Positions 46,491-61,142 of a stretch of 64,000 nucleotides of DNA are shown here, piece after piece (within the stretch, counting starts at the first letter, position 1; every line of letters starts with the position of its first letter). The stretch comes from Apis mellifera. Its lineage: Eukaryota; Arthropoda; Insecta; Hymenoptera; Apidae. The translations under genes and the position numbers were made by a program. Under the pieces are notes generated by a model that worked only from the letters and a program-made list of their open reading frames with translations, ran no database searches and was not told the DNA's origin. The stretch lies in NCBI RefSeq assembly GCF_003254395.2, contig NC_037647.1, forward strand, positions 10,359,050 through 10,423,049. The letters run 5' to 3'.

Positions 46491-47689
46491 ATCTAGTACA
46501 ATATACATATATATATATATATCTATGTATGCATATGCATATTAGTCACGAATGGTTCAAAATTTATCGGTAATTATTATCCTCTTATAATCAAGAAATA
46601 TTGTTTCAATTTATAAGTTTAACTTTTTAATTCAATTGAATCAATGATAAAAAATAATAAAAAGTTAATACCAAATTAATTAATTGTTATATAATTAGAT
46701 GTGGAAAATAATAATTATTCGAGAAGATAGATGTATTGAGAAAGTGTTGATTAAATTAAGTTAGTTAAATTAAATGCTTCTTTATCGATTTTATTCATTT
46801 GTAGGAAATTAGAAAGAAAAATTTATAGTAGTTAATTAGATTTTACTGTGAAATATTATAAATACATACAATGCATCTCTATATTTAATAATTTTTGTAA
46901 TTTTGTATACATTAGAAAGTTGCAAATTAATATTTTAAAAAACTGAAATTTAGAAAAAGTTAAAGATTTAATAACACAATAAATTAAAAATGAATTTTTT
47001 TTAATAATTTAATTTTTCAATTGATAATTATCAATTAAATATCTAATCGATTCAGTGTGTCTATTTTATCAAACGAACAGGATTATATTATTACGATTTC
47101 TTAAATCCACTCGAAATTGGATATTTCATATTAATACAAGCTTGTAGTAGTCCAATTGTAGTTTATAATCTTCCTGAAATTGTTATTCTCATAATAACAA
47201 CACGAGTACAATTAGTACAAATGTAATATTGAATATTAATTTCAATAGATACATACAAATTTGTCTTTTCGACATTGAAAAATTTTCTATATCTGTAATG
47301 TATATTCATATTCGATTCGTCTACAACGATTATCGAATAAAGCATTTGATAAAAAAAATGTTATTACATACCAACTAATGATTAAATAATCATTAGCGAA
47401 AACCACGTACAACCTCAGGAAGTAATGAATTTTGCAACGCTTGTTATCATGCAAGATTGAACACACAGAATTCTACAAATACCTAAATCCATAACAAATT
47501 TAGAAATGGTAATAGAAATTAATCGAGTTTCTTTTATAGAATAAAATTAAGGGAATTTCGAAGTTTTTCAATTTTTTAATTTCAATTTTCAAATATAAAA
47601 CTTCTTTAAAAAAAAGAAAGACATATATACGTATATATTAAAATTTCATTTATTATTTATAATCTATCATTTACAACCAGGTTTAATTT
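46491..47689. other. AT-rich sequence, no gene seen
   Basis: Starts with a TA microsatellite (46504-46522) and continues as AT-rich filler. Confidence 0.5.
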
Positions 47690-48238
47690 TCTTTAAAATA
47701 TATAATAATTATTTAATATTTAATGAATTAATTTTTTATTTAGTTTATATCACACGATATTCATTTCTAATTTATATCATAAAGACGCTGTATCTATATT
47801 TATATAAACGACGTTAGGCAATATTTTAGATAATAGCTTACGTAAAGCTTGAATAACCAATCACTATATTTATTAACAACACTTCATTCAACGTTCCATT
47901 GTATCAAATATAAATTTAGAAACAATATTGCAAGTATAATAACTACTTAATGTTTAATAAACTAATTTTTTTTACTTATTTTGTATCATAGATACAATCA
48001 AAATTTTTAACCTTTATCATAAAAATTATATAGATGGAGTCACGCTTGGTACTAGTTCGGATAATAGTAAACTCAGCTAAAGTTCATATAATAAAGCACT
48101 ATATAAAATTTCCTATAAATGAAATTCATATGAACAAAATTTTACTATATTAAATATTATAAATAATATTTTAAAAACAACATTGCAAGAATTTAATGAT
48201 TTAATATTTAATGAATTAATTTTTTACTTATTTTATAT

Positions 48239-48302
<64 letters not shown>

Positions 48303-48425
48303 ATACTATATCATATTAAAAAGACATTTGTTCTTATAGATGGAGTGATATTCGACATTTAATATTTCTAATAATAGAAAACTCAGCTAGAGTTCCACTA
48401 TTCAGTATTACCAAATCATTATTCT
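47690..48425. repeat. Three diverged tandem copies of about 250 bp, with (TA)n
   Basis: Copies are anchored on TTTAATGAATTAATTTTTTA-like sequence near 47715, 47955 and 48210. Each pairs with ACAATATTGCAAG-like sequence upstream and, in the last two, TATAGATGGAGT followed by AAACTCAGCTA further on. A (TA)n microsatellite at 48244-48298 has expanded inside the last copy. Confidence 0.65.
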
Positions 48426-48879
48426 TCAATTTCACATATCCCAATAAAATAAAATTAACCGTATATTTAGACTAATTTTCATGTTAATCTCTCATCAATT
48501 CGTTAATTGACACACGAAAACAAAACATTTACTTTTGATGTGGCTACTAATGGTACAACCTTTTAGTAAAACAAAGCTTTGTATCATTCTCTTTGTTATA
48601 CATTGAAAAATGGAATCAGTGTAATTAGTGTGTATTTTCTCTTCTGTCAGTGTCAATCACGAAATCGAAAAAAATAACTATAAAAAATAACTATAATAAG
48701 ACAAATTATTCTTTTCATTTGCAATTAATCGAAACAAAAGTGTAGTTGGTCGAATCTTTGTGCACAGTGATTTTCTTCAATCGATATCGAGAATTAAATT
48801 ACCTGGTAATTTATAAGTTTTCTAACTACGGTAATTATCGCTTGAATCAGTCTCGGTCGACGTTTATCGAAATCCCAAG
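48426..48879. other. AT-rich sequence, no gene seen
   Basis: AT-rich filler without recognisable features. Confidence 0.5.
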
Positions 48880-49150
48880 TAACTCTTAATTAACCTGGAT
48901 GCACGAGCGATGAATCGATGCCGAAAATTTAGTTTCTACGTAAATTCTATACATGTGAAATTAACTATGCTTATCGGGGCTGATATAAATTTCCGTTACG
49001 AACAATATTTATGTTACGCAGTGTACATAATCGATGTGTATGATAAAGAACGACAGAATTCCTATAAACATTCCCAATGAGCCGATACCTCGTTATCGAG
49101 CTAATGACCCTTGATAATCTAAACTTTAATGGGGTTCTCATTGGATTCTT
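48880..49150. promoter_or_regulatory. Candidate conserved enhancer-like element
   Basis: A GC-richer non-coding block has TCTTAATTAACC (homeodomain-type) and several GATA-type sites (CTTATCGG, TGATAAAG, GTTATCGAG, TTGATAATC) within 270 bp. No open frame. The function is inferred from motif density only. Confidence 0.25.
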
Positions 49151-51142
49151 GTTATGCTTTAATCATTCGATTTTAATTTTACATCTTGTTCTTGTTAAAA
49201 TTTTCAACAAACGATTCGTTTTGATCAAAATTTTTACATTAATGAAATAATTGATTGTGGAACATTGATTAAACGTACTATAAAATATAAATAACGAACT
49301 TGAAAATTATATAGGTTATGTTAACCGTAATTAATTCGGTTTTAATAAAAGTATCGAAATATTTGCTGTATTTTTCTTTTAAAGAAGAATTGCCATGTGC
49401 AAAATTTGAATGATTAATTATGTGAATATTAACCGTGAGAAATAAAATACAGAGAGAAATAAAATAAAGGGTGTCTATAGAAATGCAAATCAATATGTTC
49501 GGATTTACAAATGAAAAAAAGAAAATTAATGTTTCAAATATAGCTATTTTTCAATTATCTTCCATTGTTATTGCATGACAAAACAATTAGATAAATTATT
49601 TAATCCTTATAATAGCACATTGTCTTTAAGTTTAAATTATAATAAAAAAAAAAAATTTGAATATAATTTTGAATAAAAAAATTAAAGATCCAAGTAAGTA
49701 TTTAATCATTAATCGAGTGTATGATTAATTATTTAAATTTTCTGTGGCGTGAAATTGATATTTGAATTTATCTGCAAATTTAGTATCTCAATCAACTTCG
49801 ATAACAATATTCACTTAATCTAATAGATATTTGTATATGAATTTATATAGATAGAATATTAATTTAATTTCGGTTAGAAATTAATAATTGATGATTGACA
49901 TTTAATGTTATTAAATGACAATTGATGATCGATATTTTTAATTAATTATCCATCGAGTTTCATAAATTGATTGAATTAACTGCATTTTTTTACGATTAAT
50001 TAATCGAAATTAATCTATCTAATCTAATTTAACAATATAATTTTAAATAAAATTTTGATTTTATCTACATGGTTCATTGAATTAAAATATTAAAAAAAAA
50101 AAATGACAATTTTTAGAAATAAGAGATGTTTGAATTTCAAACAATTTGAAAATTTAGTATTTAGAATTAAAATATCTTTTGTTACATGTCATTCTTCATT
50201 ATAGTATCTTTTTTTTTTTATTTTTTTAATTCTTTTCTAATTAAAATGTCTTCCTTTCCATAAGATAAGTCTTTCAACTTGATATTTTAAAATGATTCTT
50301 AAATTGCTTGTTGCATAAAAAAATACCTAAACGAAAATTGAATAAAGAAGAATTAAGAATATAATTTAATATTATTAATTCTTCTGTCGATAGATACAGA
50401 ATATATAAAGATCAATTTAGTTTTAATGTTGTTATAATAGATATTTTAATTTTAAAGGTGCAAAATGATAGCATATTTTTTTTTGAAATGGAATATTTTG
50501 TATCTATAATATATATGTAATATAAATGAATAGTTCAATTAGAATTTTATGTAATTTAATAAAATAGAATAAAGAAAATAATTATTTATTAAAATATTCA
50601 AAGATTCAAAGATTGACTTAATTATCAAGATACATATTCATTCTTTTTTAAAAATTATTTTAAAAAGCTATTTTTAAAAAGCTCTAATTGCATAAAATGA
50701 AAATTTCATTTCACAATATTTTTCGTTATTCACTCTATCATTTTGATCGATTTTTATATCTCTTTTACACGTCCAATTACGAAAAACTAATTACAACACA
50801 TTATCTCCTTCTACCATTCATTAAAAATTATCTGAAGTTATCAAATTAGAGGAGCCAACCTATATTACCCTTTCATTCAACTTTATACACAATTTATTTT
50901 GTAATTTAATTGCATACTTCTAATTAACTTCACCTATACAGTTAGATAAAAATCACTGAAAAATTTTACAAATTTCAACATTGTACTTTAAAAATTTAAT
51001 TTATATTCTGATATTGATCATTTTGTTTTCTCCAACAGATTTCTTAACATGGGATAAGGAGTAAAATTCAAGATTTTGACAAATTTGAATTACTGAGAAT
51101 TGTCAGAATTTTTTCTACAAATGAGAAATAATTACAAAAATA
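49151..51142. other. AT-rich sequence, no gene seen
   Basis: AT-rich filler with poly-A/T tracts. A GGGTGTCTATAG motif near 49469 recalls ACACCCTGTAT at 10309 in reverse, but no element could be delimited. Confidence 0.5.
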
Positions 51143-51316
51143 TCATAAATAAATTCGATGGATTGAAAGGTCTCTGTCATCGTCCTCGTTCTGATTTGTG
51201 CTCGTAAATCCTTTGGAACATGACTTCCCCATGGACCTGATGCGCTGTCTTACCAGTAGATAATGCAGGTTGTACGTGCCACAACTGACAGTGAGGACGT
51301 GAGTTATCAGAACCAT
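51143..51316 (-). CDS. Candidate 57-residue small open frame
   Basis: On the minus strand an ATG at 51316 opens a frame of 57 codons to TGA at 51145-51143, in a GC-richer block of 51170-51380 flanked by AT-rich DNA. The start is hydrophobic (MVLITHVLTVSCG), the middle basic (LLVRQRIRSMGKSCSK), the end acidic then mixed (NQNEDDDRDLSIHRIYL). I do not recognise it. A GTAAGA donor-like site lies inside the frame after YNLHYLL, so an alternative is a short exon preceded by the CCTCACTGTCAG acceptor. It may also be conserved non-coding DNA. Confidence 0.27.
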   Translation of the reverse strand: MVLITHVLTVSCGTYNLHYLLVRQRIRSMGKSCSKGFTSTNQNEDDDRDLSIHRIYL

Positions 51317-52362
51317 CAATGGCGATTAGTACCGTGAGAACAAGCTTTAGCTGAACGGTTCGACTCGTGGGAGTAGTAATTAATTGCTAAAACCAATAAA
51401 AAATTGTTTAAGTATTTTCTAATAGATTGATAAATAATGCTCAAATTATTGGTATTGTTGTGCAAAGATTAATTTTATTTTTCCATTTCATTTCCAGGTC
51501 TTAAGAGGAAAATCATGTTATGAAAGTGAAAATAGAGATTTATAAGATGATACAGGCAAGATGATTATTATAAGATTATTCTTCAAAATATTAAATTAGT
51601 TCAAATATGATAATTTTTGATGGAAATATTGAAAATTTCATTGATCTTTTATTTTTTATTATTCATAGAGAAATGCAAAATTTACTTGATTAAATTAAAT
51701 ATTGATATTAATTATTATATTTCAAGATGCAAATAAAATTTAATTATATTAAAATGTAAAAAATACGATGGTACAATCTTTTTATTAATTTACATATTTG
51801 AAGTTCAAAACAGAAAAACAAAATTTGGTATAAGGTAAATCATATAGTAAATAGTATTCTAACAGATAAAACTTCAAAGAAACAGTAAGAGGAAAAATAT
51901 GAAGTTTGCGTGCTATGTTTAACCGAGTAGATTACATGGTTCAATTTGCATATATTCTGAAATTAAATAAGCGTTGTGAACTTTTGAACTTTTTGTTGAA
52001 TAATAAAACTCGTATTTAAATAAGATTATTAGATAAAATCACTATATGTATACTTACAAACAAGCATTGTTCATGGGATAGTAACAAAGCTTTTATGAAG
52101 TAAATATTAAAAGTAGAATATAAATTTAATATAATAAAATAATACTTTGAACTTCAGGAAAAATATATATTTAAAACTTCTTATATAAATTTATTGTAAA
52201 TCTAAGTTTTTTTGAAGTTTTAATACTTTTGCAACAGCATCTTTCAATATCTATTCAATATCTATTCAAATATCTTCTACAGCTTGTAATACTAAAATCT
52301 TGGCACAAAGTTTTCGATCAAGTATCTAAAGGCATCAATTGATTTACAACAAGATTATTTAA
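51317..52362. other. AT-rich sequence, no gene seen
   Basis: GC-richer to about 51380, then AT-rich filler. Confidence 0.5.
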
Positions 52363-52626
52363 ATGTTTCCTTTTCGTAAACTCGATGAAAAGAATCAGAA
52401 CAAATTTGAAATACAAATAGCTTTGCTCTTGACAAACTGGGGCCGAAGTTCGATCCTCGACAGGTGGCTACGAATAGAATACGAATACGCTAGCGTATCG
52501 CTATTTATACCTTACGCGAAGAGAAGGGAGTTGATACTGCGCATGCGTACTTTACGAAATCAAAACTACGCGGGTAAGGTTAACGCGATTTCAAAAGTAG
52601 TATTGTATAACCTTTTGTTTCTTTAA
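52363..52626 (+). promoter_or_regulatory. Candidate promoter with NRF1/Ewg-like site and first-exon donor
   Basis: A GC-richer island contains TGCGCATGCGTA (52538-52549), a near-match to the palindromic NRF1/Erect wing consensus YGCGCATGCGCR, and a TATTTATACC element 35 bp upstream. GTAAGG at 52574-52579 could be the donor of a short 5' exon. An open frame of 87 codons spans the whole block, but it is unrecognised and continues past the donor. No second exon is assigned. Confidence 0.3.
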
Positions 52627-54689
<2,063 letters not shown>

Positions 54690-55160
54690 ATCATCCGCGA
54701 TTAATTTTATATTTTGATATTAAATCATTGTTATTGATCAATATTGAAAATACTCGATATTATCCAATTTTATATTTCAATAACAATCCATTATGCAACT
54801 ATTCAAAATATTCGATATTATCCAATTTCATAATTCGCTAATAAAATGTTGTGTTAATATCCAAAATATTTGATATCATTCAATTTTATATTACCATTAA
54901 TCCATCGTATCAATATTCAAAGTATTCGATATCATTCAATTTCATATTTCCTTAATAACTCATTGTATCAATATCTAAAATATTCGATCGTATTTCGCTA
55001 TTAATCTTATGTCGATATCTAAAATATCTAATTTTATATTTTCTCAATAAAATATATTAATATCTAAAATATCTTAATATTATCTAATTTTATATTTCGT
55101 ATATTATTAACTTATTATGTTACCTTTAAATGTTCAATATATATCGTCCAATTTTTAATT
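54690..55160. repeat. Degenerate tandem repeat, about 55-60 bp period
   Basis: Units with ATTCAAAATATTCGATAT and CATTCAATTTTATATT start near 54742, 54801, 54859, 54914 and 54973, with further decayed units to about 55160. Copy-to-copy changes are frequent. Confidence 0.8.
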
Positions 55161-55287
55161 TCAATAATTTTTCCCCATCACAAAAATAAAATCAATAATA
55201 TTAATGACGTAGAACAAGAAAAGAACGAAAAAAGTTATTTTTGGTATCAATTAGTTAACTCAACCTTTGCACGTTGGAATCGTAAAG

Positions 55288-55632
55288 CTAGTGGATTCGA
55301 GGGAAAAGTAGTCGACGAAGGAAAGGAGATAAGATAGACAATCTCTCGGCTTTCGATTTTGTAGTTGCGGTATTTGTTTGGACGAGGAATACTAGGAATA
55401 CTGTGTGAAATAGAAGAAAACCGTGTGGGTGGCAGATGTGCTCTGGCTTACCGGCAGATTTAAGGTTGAAGCGCAAGCCTAAAACGCATGGACGCATGCG
55501 CATACATATATACACATTTTCGTGCTCGTGGATACGTGCCGAGCTTTTACAAATGGAAGGATAAATATTAAACGAAACTTGTGTGTGCACCGCGGTTGTT
55601 CGAAGTGGCTGAATGTCCAATAATGAATCCAT
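55288..55632 (-). promoter_or_regulatory. Candidate minus-strand 5' exon / promoter island
   Basis: A GC-richer island holds CGCATGCGCA (55493-55502), an NRF1-like core. On the minus strand an ATG (55632) opens a 114-codon frame. A GTAAGC donor (rc of 55446-55451) cuts it after about 60 residues (MDSLLDIQPLRTTAVHTQ onward), and a CTATTTCACACAG acceptor 51 nt further on could end a minimal intron. The product is unrecognised. It is either a first exon or an accidental frame in a promoter-like island. Confidence 0.25.
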
Positions 55633-58600
55633 AATCTCTCTACCTTAATAATGAAGCTTATAAATTAACGGTGCATGGTTCTGTTTTTTAAGATTTAAAA
55701 ATTATGATTTTTAGTTCGCAAATACAATATCAAAATAAATAAATGAATTAAATAATTAATGAAAATGTTTTGGCACTTTTTTGAATTATATTATGAATAA
55801 TAGTACACTTATATGATGATTTTTTTAAATTTGATGATCGATTTTAATATTGTGAAAAACAAAATGTCAATGGAAAATGGATTTATTTAATTGTACATAC
55901 AAAGATTTAATAAATTATTTCAATATATAAATAATCTTATATTTCTATGAGATTTTTTCGGTAATAAAATTTCAATACGAAACGAAAATGCATATTGTTA
56001 TTACAAAACGCGTGTTTCTGAAATGTTTGTATTTACCATTTCATATTTTGTATATCTTTGACTGTTTTTACTTTGTGCTTTTTTGTTTCTTGTAAAAATT
56101 CAGGGAATAAATAAATTTTTCAACGTTTTCACTATTCCTCGATAAATTGATTAAAATATAAATTTTATCTGAAAATTTTATAAAAATAATATTAATAGTA
56201 AATAATATTTCTAACAAATACTAAAATAAAAATAATAATTAATATTAAATAAATACTTATAATGCTATTAATAAATTTAAATACTTATAATAATAATAAT
56301 TTTGACTTTGAATCACTTAAAAATCATTTTATTTATTCACAGAATTTTAGAAAAAAATTTCCATTTGTCGAGTTTATGTATATTGTTACAAAATAAACGT
56401 ATGTATGAAAAAATATGCATATGTATATGTATGAATGAAGACAACCTTCCATTCTATTCTATTATTCTTGTTTCTTCCAATTTTCGTTTATTTCTGAATT
56501 TCTAATTCATACGAAATTTTCATTCATCATTCATCTTCAAATATGCATTTTAAAAGAATTCTCGTGATACCTCTCATTTTAAAATTTTTAATTTCTCCTT
56601 CTTAATTCTTCCTAATTTTATTTACGTACAGTTCATTTTCGACAATTTGTTTTAACACAATATCAATATTTCAGATGGCGTGCAAATAATTCTTCTCACA
56701 GACTACTAACTTTACTATTTCACTCCTTCTGTTCATTCATCGCATTAAAAAGTTTCGTATTCAAATTTTATCTAAAAATTCTCTCACGTTTCTTCTCTCG
56801 CATCTCTAATTTTTAATTGCATAAATCTCGTCACACTTTTTCGTCGTTTCACGCAATTTTCAGGTTTTCCCACTATATCTTCGCATTTTCCACTGGCATG
56901 CGGGCGTTAAAACAGATCTCGAACTGTTTTTTTCTTTTTTTTTTTTTTATTCCCAGCCGCAATGTCTTCCTCTCGTAAATACCAGAATAAGAATTTGCAT
57001 GGAAATTTTACGTTCTCTGTTCAATACCATAAAAAGAGAGAATCACGCTCAGTTTTTCCTTCTTCTTCTTCCTCTTCGAGCCATATTCCTCCATCGATTT
57101 TCATCGATGATAGATAAATATACATATTGAACTCTCTTTTCCATCTTCCACGTTTGTAATTCTCAGACTGGAAAACATTCAATTGACACGTGTGGCCAGG
57201 GAGCTCGAACTCCACTACTTTCTTCTTTTGCGGAGAATGCCTGTTTCTTTTAAATCTTTGGCCGAAAGAATTCGTATGCAAATTCCGAAAACAGATGTGC
57301 CGGAAAAGTCAAATCGATTTCTCGCCTCTTCCATTTTTCGTTTTTCTTCTCCTTCCTTTTCTTTCTTCCCTTTACCCTCGAATCGTGGCACACGCAGATC
57401 AAGAGATTTTTTTTCGTATTAATGAAAAGAGGAAAATGGAGATTCGGTATTTTCTTCCTCTTTTATGATTTCTTCCTTTGTCTTCCTCTCTTTATCGCGC
57501 TACAAATATTCATTCTTCCCTCCGTTGTCATCGAACGATACAATGCTGTATCTTCGTTTCTTCAAGAATAAACTCTGTAAGAAGATAAAAATGTAATCTT
57601 TGAATATAAATTGGTGGTAAGAAAAAAATTATTGTACTTGTTTAAAACAATGTCTCTTACTTGAACAAACCTCTCTTGTGTTTCTTACTTACTGTTTTTT
57701 TGAAAGTAAAGAAGAATTTCTCAAACTAAGGAATTTTATTTGGCAAATCATTTTTGATTGTATATCAATTAATGCTCTATTTTTGATATTTCTATCTTTT
57801 GCTCAATATCGTGAATTTCTATCATATTTCAAATATGAAATACGCACAATGTTCAATTAAATATAAATTTATTAGCTGTACCTGATGTACCTGAAACATG
57901 AATGCATATTTATGAGTATTTCATTTATAAAAATTTAAAATTATGAAAAAAATGCAGAAAAAATAAAAATTTACCAATTTGAGGAAATTTTCTTTCACTT
58001 AAGATTATTTCGAACTCAAAATTTCCATTTTTCGAATTGCAGAATCGATCAATTTACGAGAAACAATTTATCACGATTAACATTTTTTTCTCGGGAATTT
58101 CTTCAAATTCTAAACTTCTCCACTGCAAATATAAAATAAAAGCTCATAAAACTTGTAACAAGTTCCACATTGTTCTTTCGAATTCTTTTTTCTTCTTCCG
58201 CTCTTTACCATTTTAAGAGAGAAGAGAATCCACGGAAAGATTAAAAAATAATAGTATTGTTCTTTATCGTTTAATTTTTTCGTTACAATCCATTTTCATT
58301 TCCGTGTTTCCCACGAACGAGCAACCTTCTTGAGAGTTATTTCTATAGACACGGGGGCCAAAAGGTACATAATATTCTATTCTTCTTTCAAATACAAATC
58401 GCGGCGCCGAAAACTTGGTTTCATTTAAGTTTTATTGTGGCAAGTTTACATAGAAATATTAGGATACCAACTTCTTCCAGAGATTTCAAATTAATTTACA
58501 TTCCACTTTTCTTTTCTTCTTCCACTGTTCGAAGGAAGAAGGTTCGTGTTCCTCACGATACGATTTAATTTATGCTTCAACACGAAATACTATTTTGAAA

Positions 58601-59710
58601 CAATTCAACAATTCAAGTTCTTCTACTTCTCTGGGAGTAACGAATTACAAGATGGAAGGGATGGGTTTGTTTTAAAATTGCCGCGAAAATTTTGTTCTAG
58701 TGATAAGAAAAGGAGAAAAAATTTATCGTGATTGCAATATTATTTTGAAGGAGAAATAAAAAAAAATTGTGATCAATAAATAAGAAAAAAGGGAAGAATA
58801 AAAAATAATGAACAAAATGAAAATGGAAAATATATTTATCACAGATAAAAAAAGAAATAGGGAAATCGATAAAATGTGTTATATAGAAAAATAGGAAAAT
58901 TTGAAATAAATTAAAAATTTTAAGCAATAATAAATAATAAATAAAATAATTGAAAAGAAAACGTATCTATTAAAGATAAAAAAAAAAAGAAAGAAATAAT
59001 GAATGTAATGAAATATATGAAAGAATTCAGAGAAATACATCAGATGGAAGAATCCAGAGAAATACACTATTCCTGATGTTCAATTTTATTCAATTACGAC
59101 TTCGTTTTGGATTCGATAAATTCTATTAGATTGCTTATCGATTAACTTCGTCTTCAATAATTTCTTCAATTCAATAATTTCTGTTAAGTTACTGTATACG
59201 AAATGATTGATTTCATAAATTTGTAAAAATATTAAAAAATATGTGACTAAATGTATCGTTGAATATACGATGTATTGAATAATATTTATTACACATTAAT
59301 TTAAATCCTTGATACTCGATGAATGCAACTTGAATTTATCAATTGTCTTGTTATAAAGAAATAACTTGTGTATTATGATAAATTATACTTCAATGTTAAA
59401 TTCGGGTATTTTTTTTATAGATTGAAAATTCGACATAACCTATAAAAAACTCGCTGTCAATATTAATAGAATCTTTGAAAAATATAATTATAAAAAATTA
59501 ATATTTCATTATAATCAAATTATTCAAAATAATTGTAATAATTCTTATTTAAATTTATCGAGTCAAAGTTCTCAATTAATGTTATTTTCAATAAACCTAC
59601 AAATATCAATAGTTTTATTAAGTATTCAATCATTTCATTTGCAATCTAATCCAATCTAACTGAATATAGTTTATTATATTAGAAATTCATAAAAATTATT
59701 TAAATAAAAT
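55633..59710. other. AT-rich sequence; pyrimidine-rich zone 56880-57580; no gene seen
   Basis: AT-rich filler. The 56880-57580 part is less AT-rich and pyrimidine-biased on the plus strand (CTTCTTCTTCCTCTTC-type). Its open frames (57021-57281 minus, 57183-57468 plus) overlap and are unrecognised. The 58700-59060 part is A-rich on the plus strand. Confidence 0.5.
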
Positions 59711-60027
59711 CTAAAAAGAAAAGAAAAAAAACACGATAAATTTTATCAACACACAAAAAATATAATAAAAAAAGAAGCGGAAAGTCAATAGTTCAATCTT
59801 ACCGTTTTCTTTCGTTTTTCGAGAGCTCGGTGTACCTTCTTTTCTCCGTAAAACCTGTGGTGAGAGATCACATGCAAATATCAGGACACGAGATTTTCCA
59901 CGAGATCCCAAGCTAATTTTTCCCGTCTCTTCTTTATTTTCTTCTCGTCGTTTCCTTCTCCGTTGATTCTTGAAAAGGAAGGAAGAGGGCGCCATGGAAA
60001 CGGAGAGGTTTCGCAAGAGAAACGAAG
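59711..60027. other. GC-richer island with competing coding signals
   Basis: On the plus strand GCGCCATGG (59990-59998) is an excellent translation-start context, followed by 11 codons (METERFRKRNE) and a GTAAGC donor at 60028. On the minus strand an ATG in the same spot opens a basic, Ser/Arg-rich frame (MAPSSFLFKNQRRRKRREEN) with a GTAAGA donor about 200 nt further. Both cannot easily be real. Neither product is recognised. Confidence 0.25.
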
Positions 60028-60836
60028 GTAAGCGGCGTTAAATCGTCCGTAAAAATTCCACCAGTAATTGGCCGCTGAACTATTTTCCATTTTTCTTCGA
60101 TCGTTCTTTTGGTATGTCGATCTTTTTAATACGTGGGTATTCTTCGCTTTACGATAACAGCATTAAGTTCTTCGTCGTAATATATTTGCATTGCTTTCCC
60201 TTGTGAAACCGATAAGTAGATAGGTATGTGAGTATGCATGTATATAAATGTGGAATTATATCGAGATATTCTGATGTTTCTCTTTCAATTCCTTTTTTTT
60301 TCAAATAATTGGTAAAAAAATTGAAATATATCTATTTATTGCAAACTTTTATAATATGTAGCTTTATAATTTATGTTTAAATGTATTAATATAGTGATAT
60401 GTTTCTAGGATTAAGGAATTAATTAAAATTTAGGTTAGGATTTTATAAATTCAAAAAAATTTTATTCGATATGACTGAATTCCAATAGTAATCATAAAAA
60501 AACAAATATTGAAGAAGATTTAGATCTATTAAACGATATAAGTAAGTATTTTTATTTTATCATAAACAAAAATCAAAAGAAAAAAATTGATCAAAGATTA
60601 GAAATTTCATCCATAACTTTACGATTTGATTAAATATAGTATAATAATATAGTATACTATAGTATAATAATTCAAGAATTAAGAATCTAATTAAAGATTA
60701 AATTAGAATTTTATTGGATAATTACAAATAACAAATTTATGAAAAAGAAATATTTTCTTGATGAAAATTCATTTATTCTTTTTTTCGTAGCTAAGAACAG
60801 AAATTGAAGAAAGAAAAAAATTGATTAATATTAAGA
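60028..60836. other. AT-rich sequence, no gene seen
   Basis: AT-rich filler. Nothing else is supportable. Confidence 0.5.
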
Positions 60837-61142
60837 ATGATGTTCAATGTTCAGCAAGCAAAATATGTAAATCAAAGAAAACGAATGATATCGATTCGAT
60901 TGAGGATGAATCGTGGGATACGATTGTCTGTATCGATACCGGTCAGGATTCGATTAGGACTTAAGTGGATTATAAACGACGTACTTGCAAATCAGTTCTG
61001 CTCGGCAATAATTAACTATCGGCAAGGAGTTCGCTTTAAGCCGTATACCTTGTGCGGCTTCCCTACCGTGATTACCTACGGACGGAAATTGAGAGCTCGT
61101 TGCGTTGTCGACGACAATGGACCACTCCACGATCCTGTGTAA
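60837..61142 (+). other. 101-codon open frame in GC-richer island, unrecognised
   Basis: A plus-strand ATG frame of 101 codons, Arg/Ile-rich at the start and with Cys residues near the end (GFPTVITYGRKLRARCVVDD). The minus strand is open across the same block (60954-61187). A GGCAATAATTAACTATC homeodomain-type site lies inside. I cannot distinguish a small gene from a conserved non-coding island. Confidence 0.18.

Noticed and set aside
52440..52475. tRNA-like GAAGTTCGATCCTCGAC segment
   Set aside because: It resembles a T-arm only superficially. No acceptor, D- or anticodon-arm pairing was found around it.
58697..59067. Phe/Ile/Tyr-rich minus-strand frames
   Set aside because: Composition is dictated by the A-rich plus strand. 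No membrane protein family is recognisable and there are no splice or start signals.
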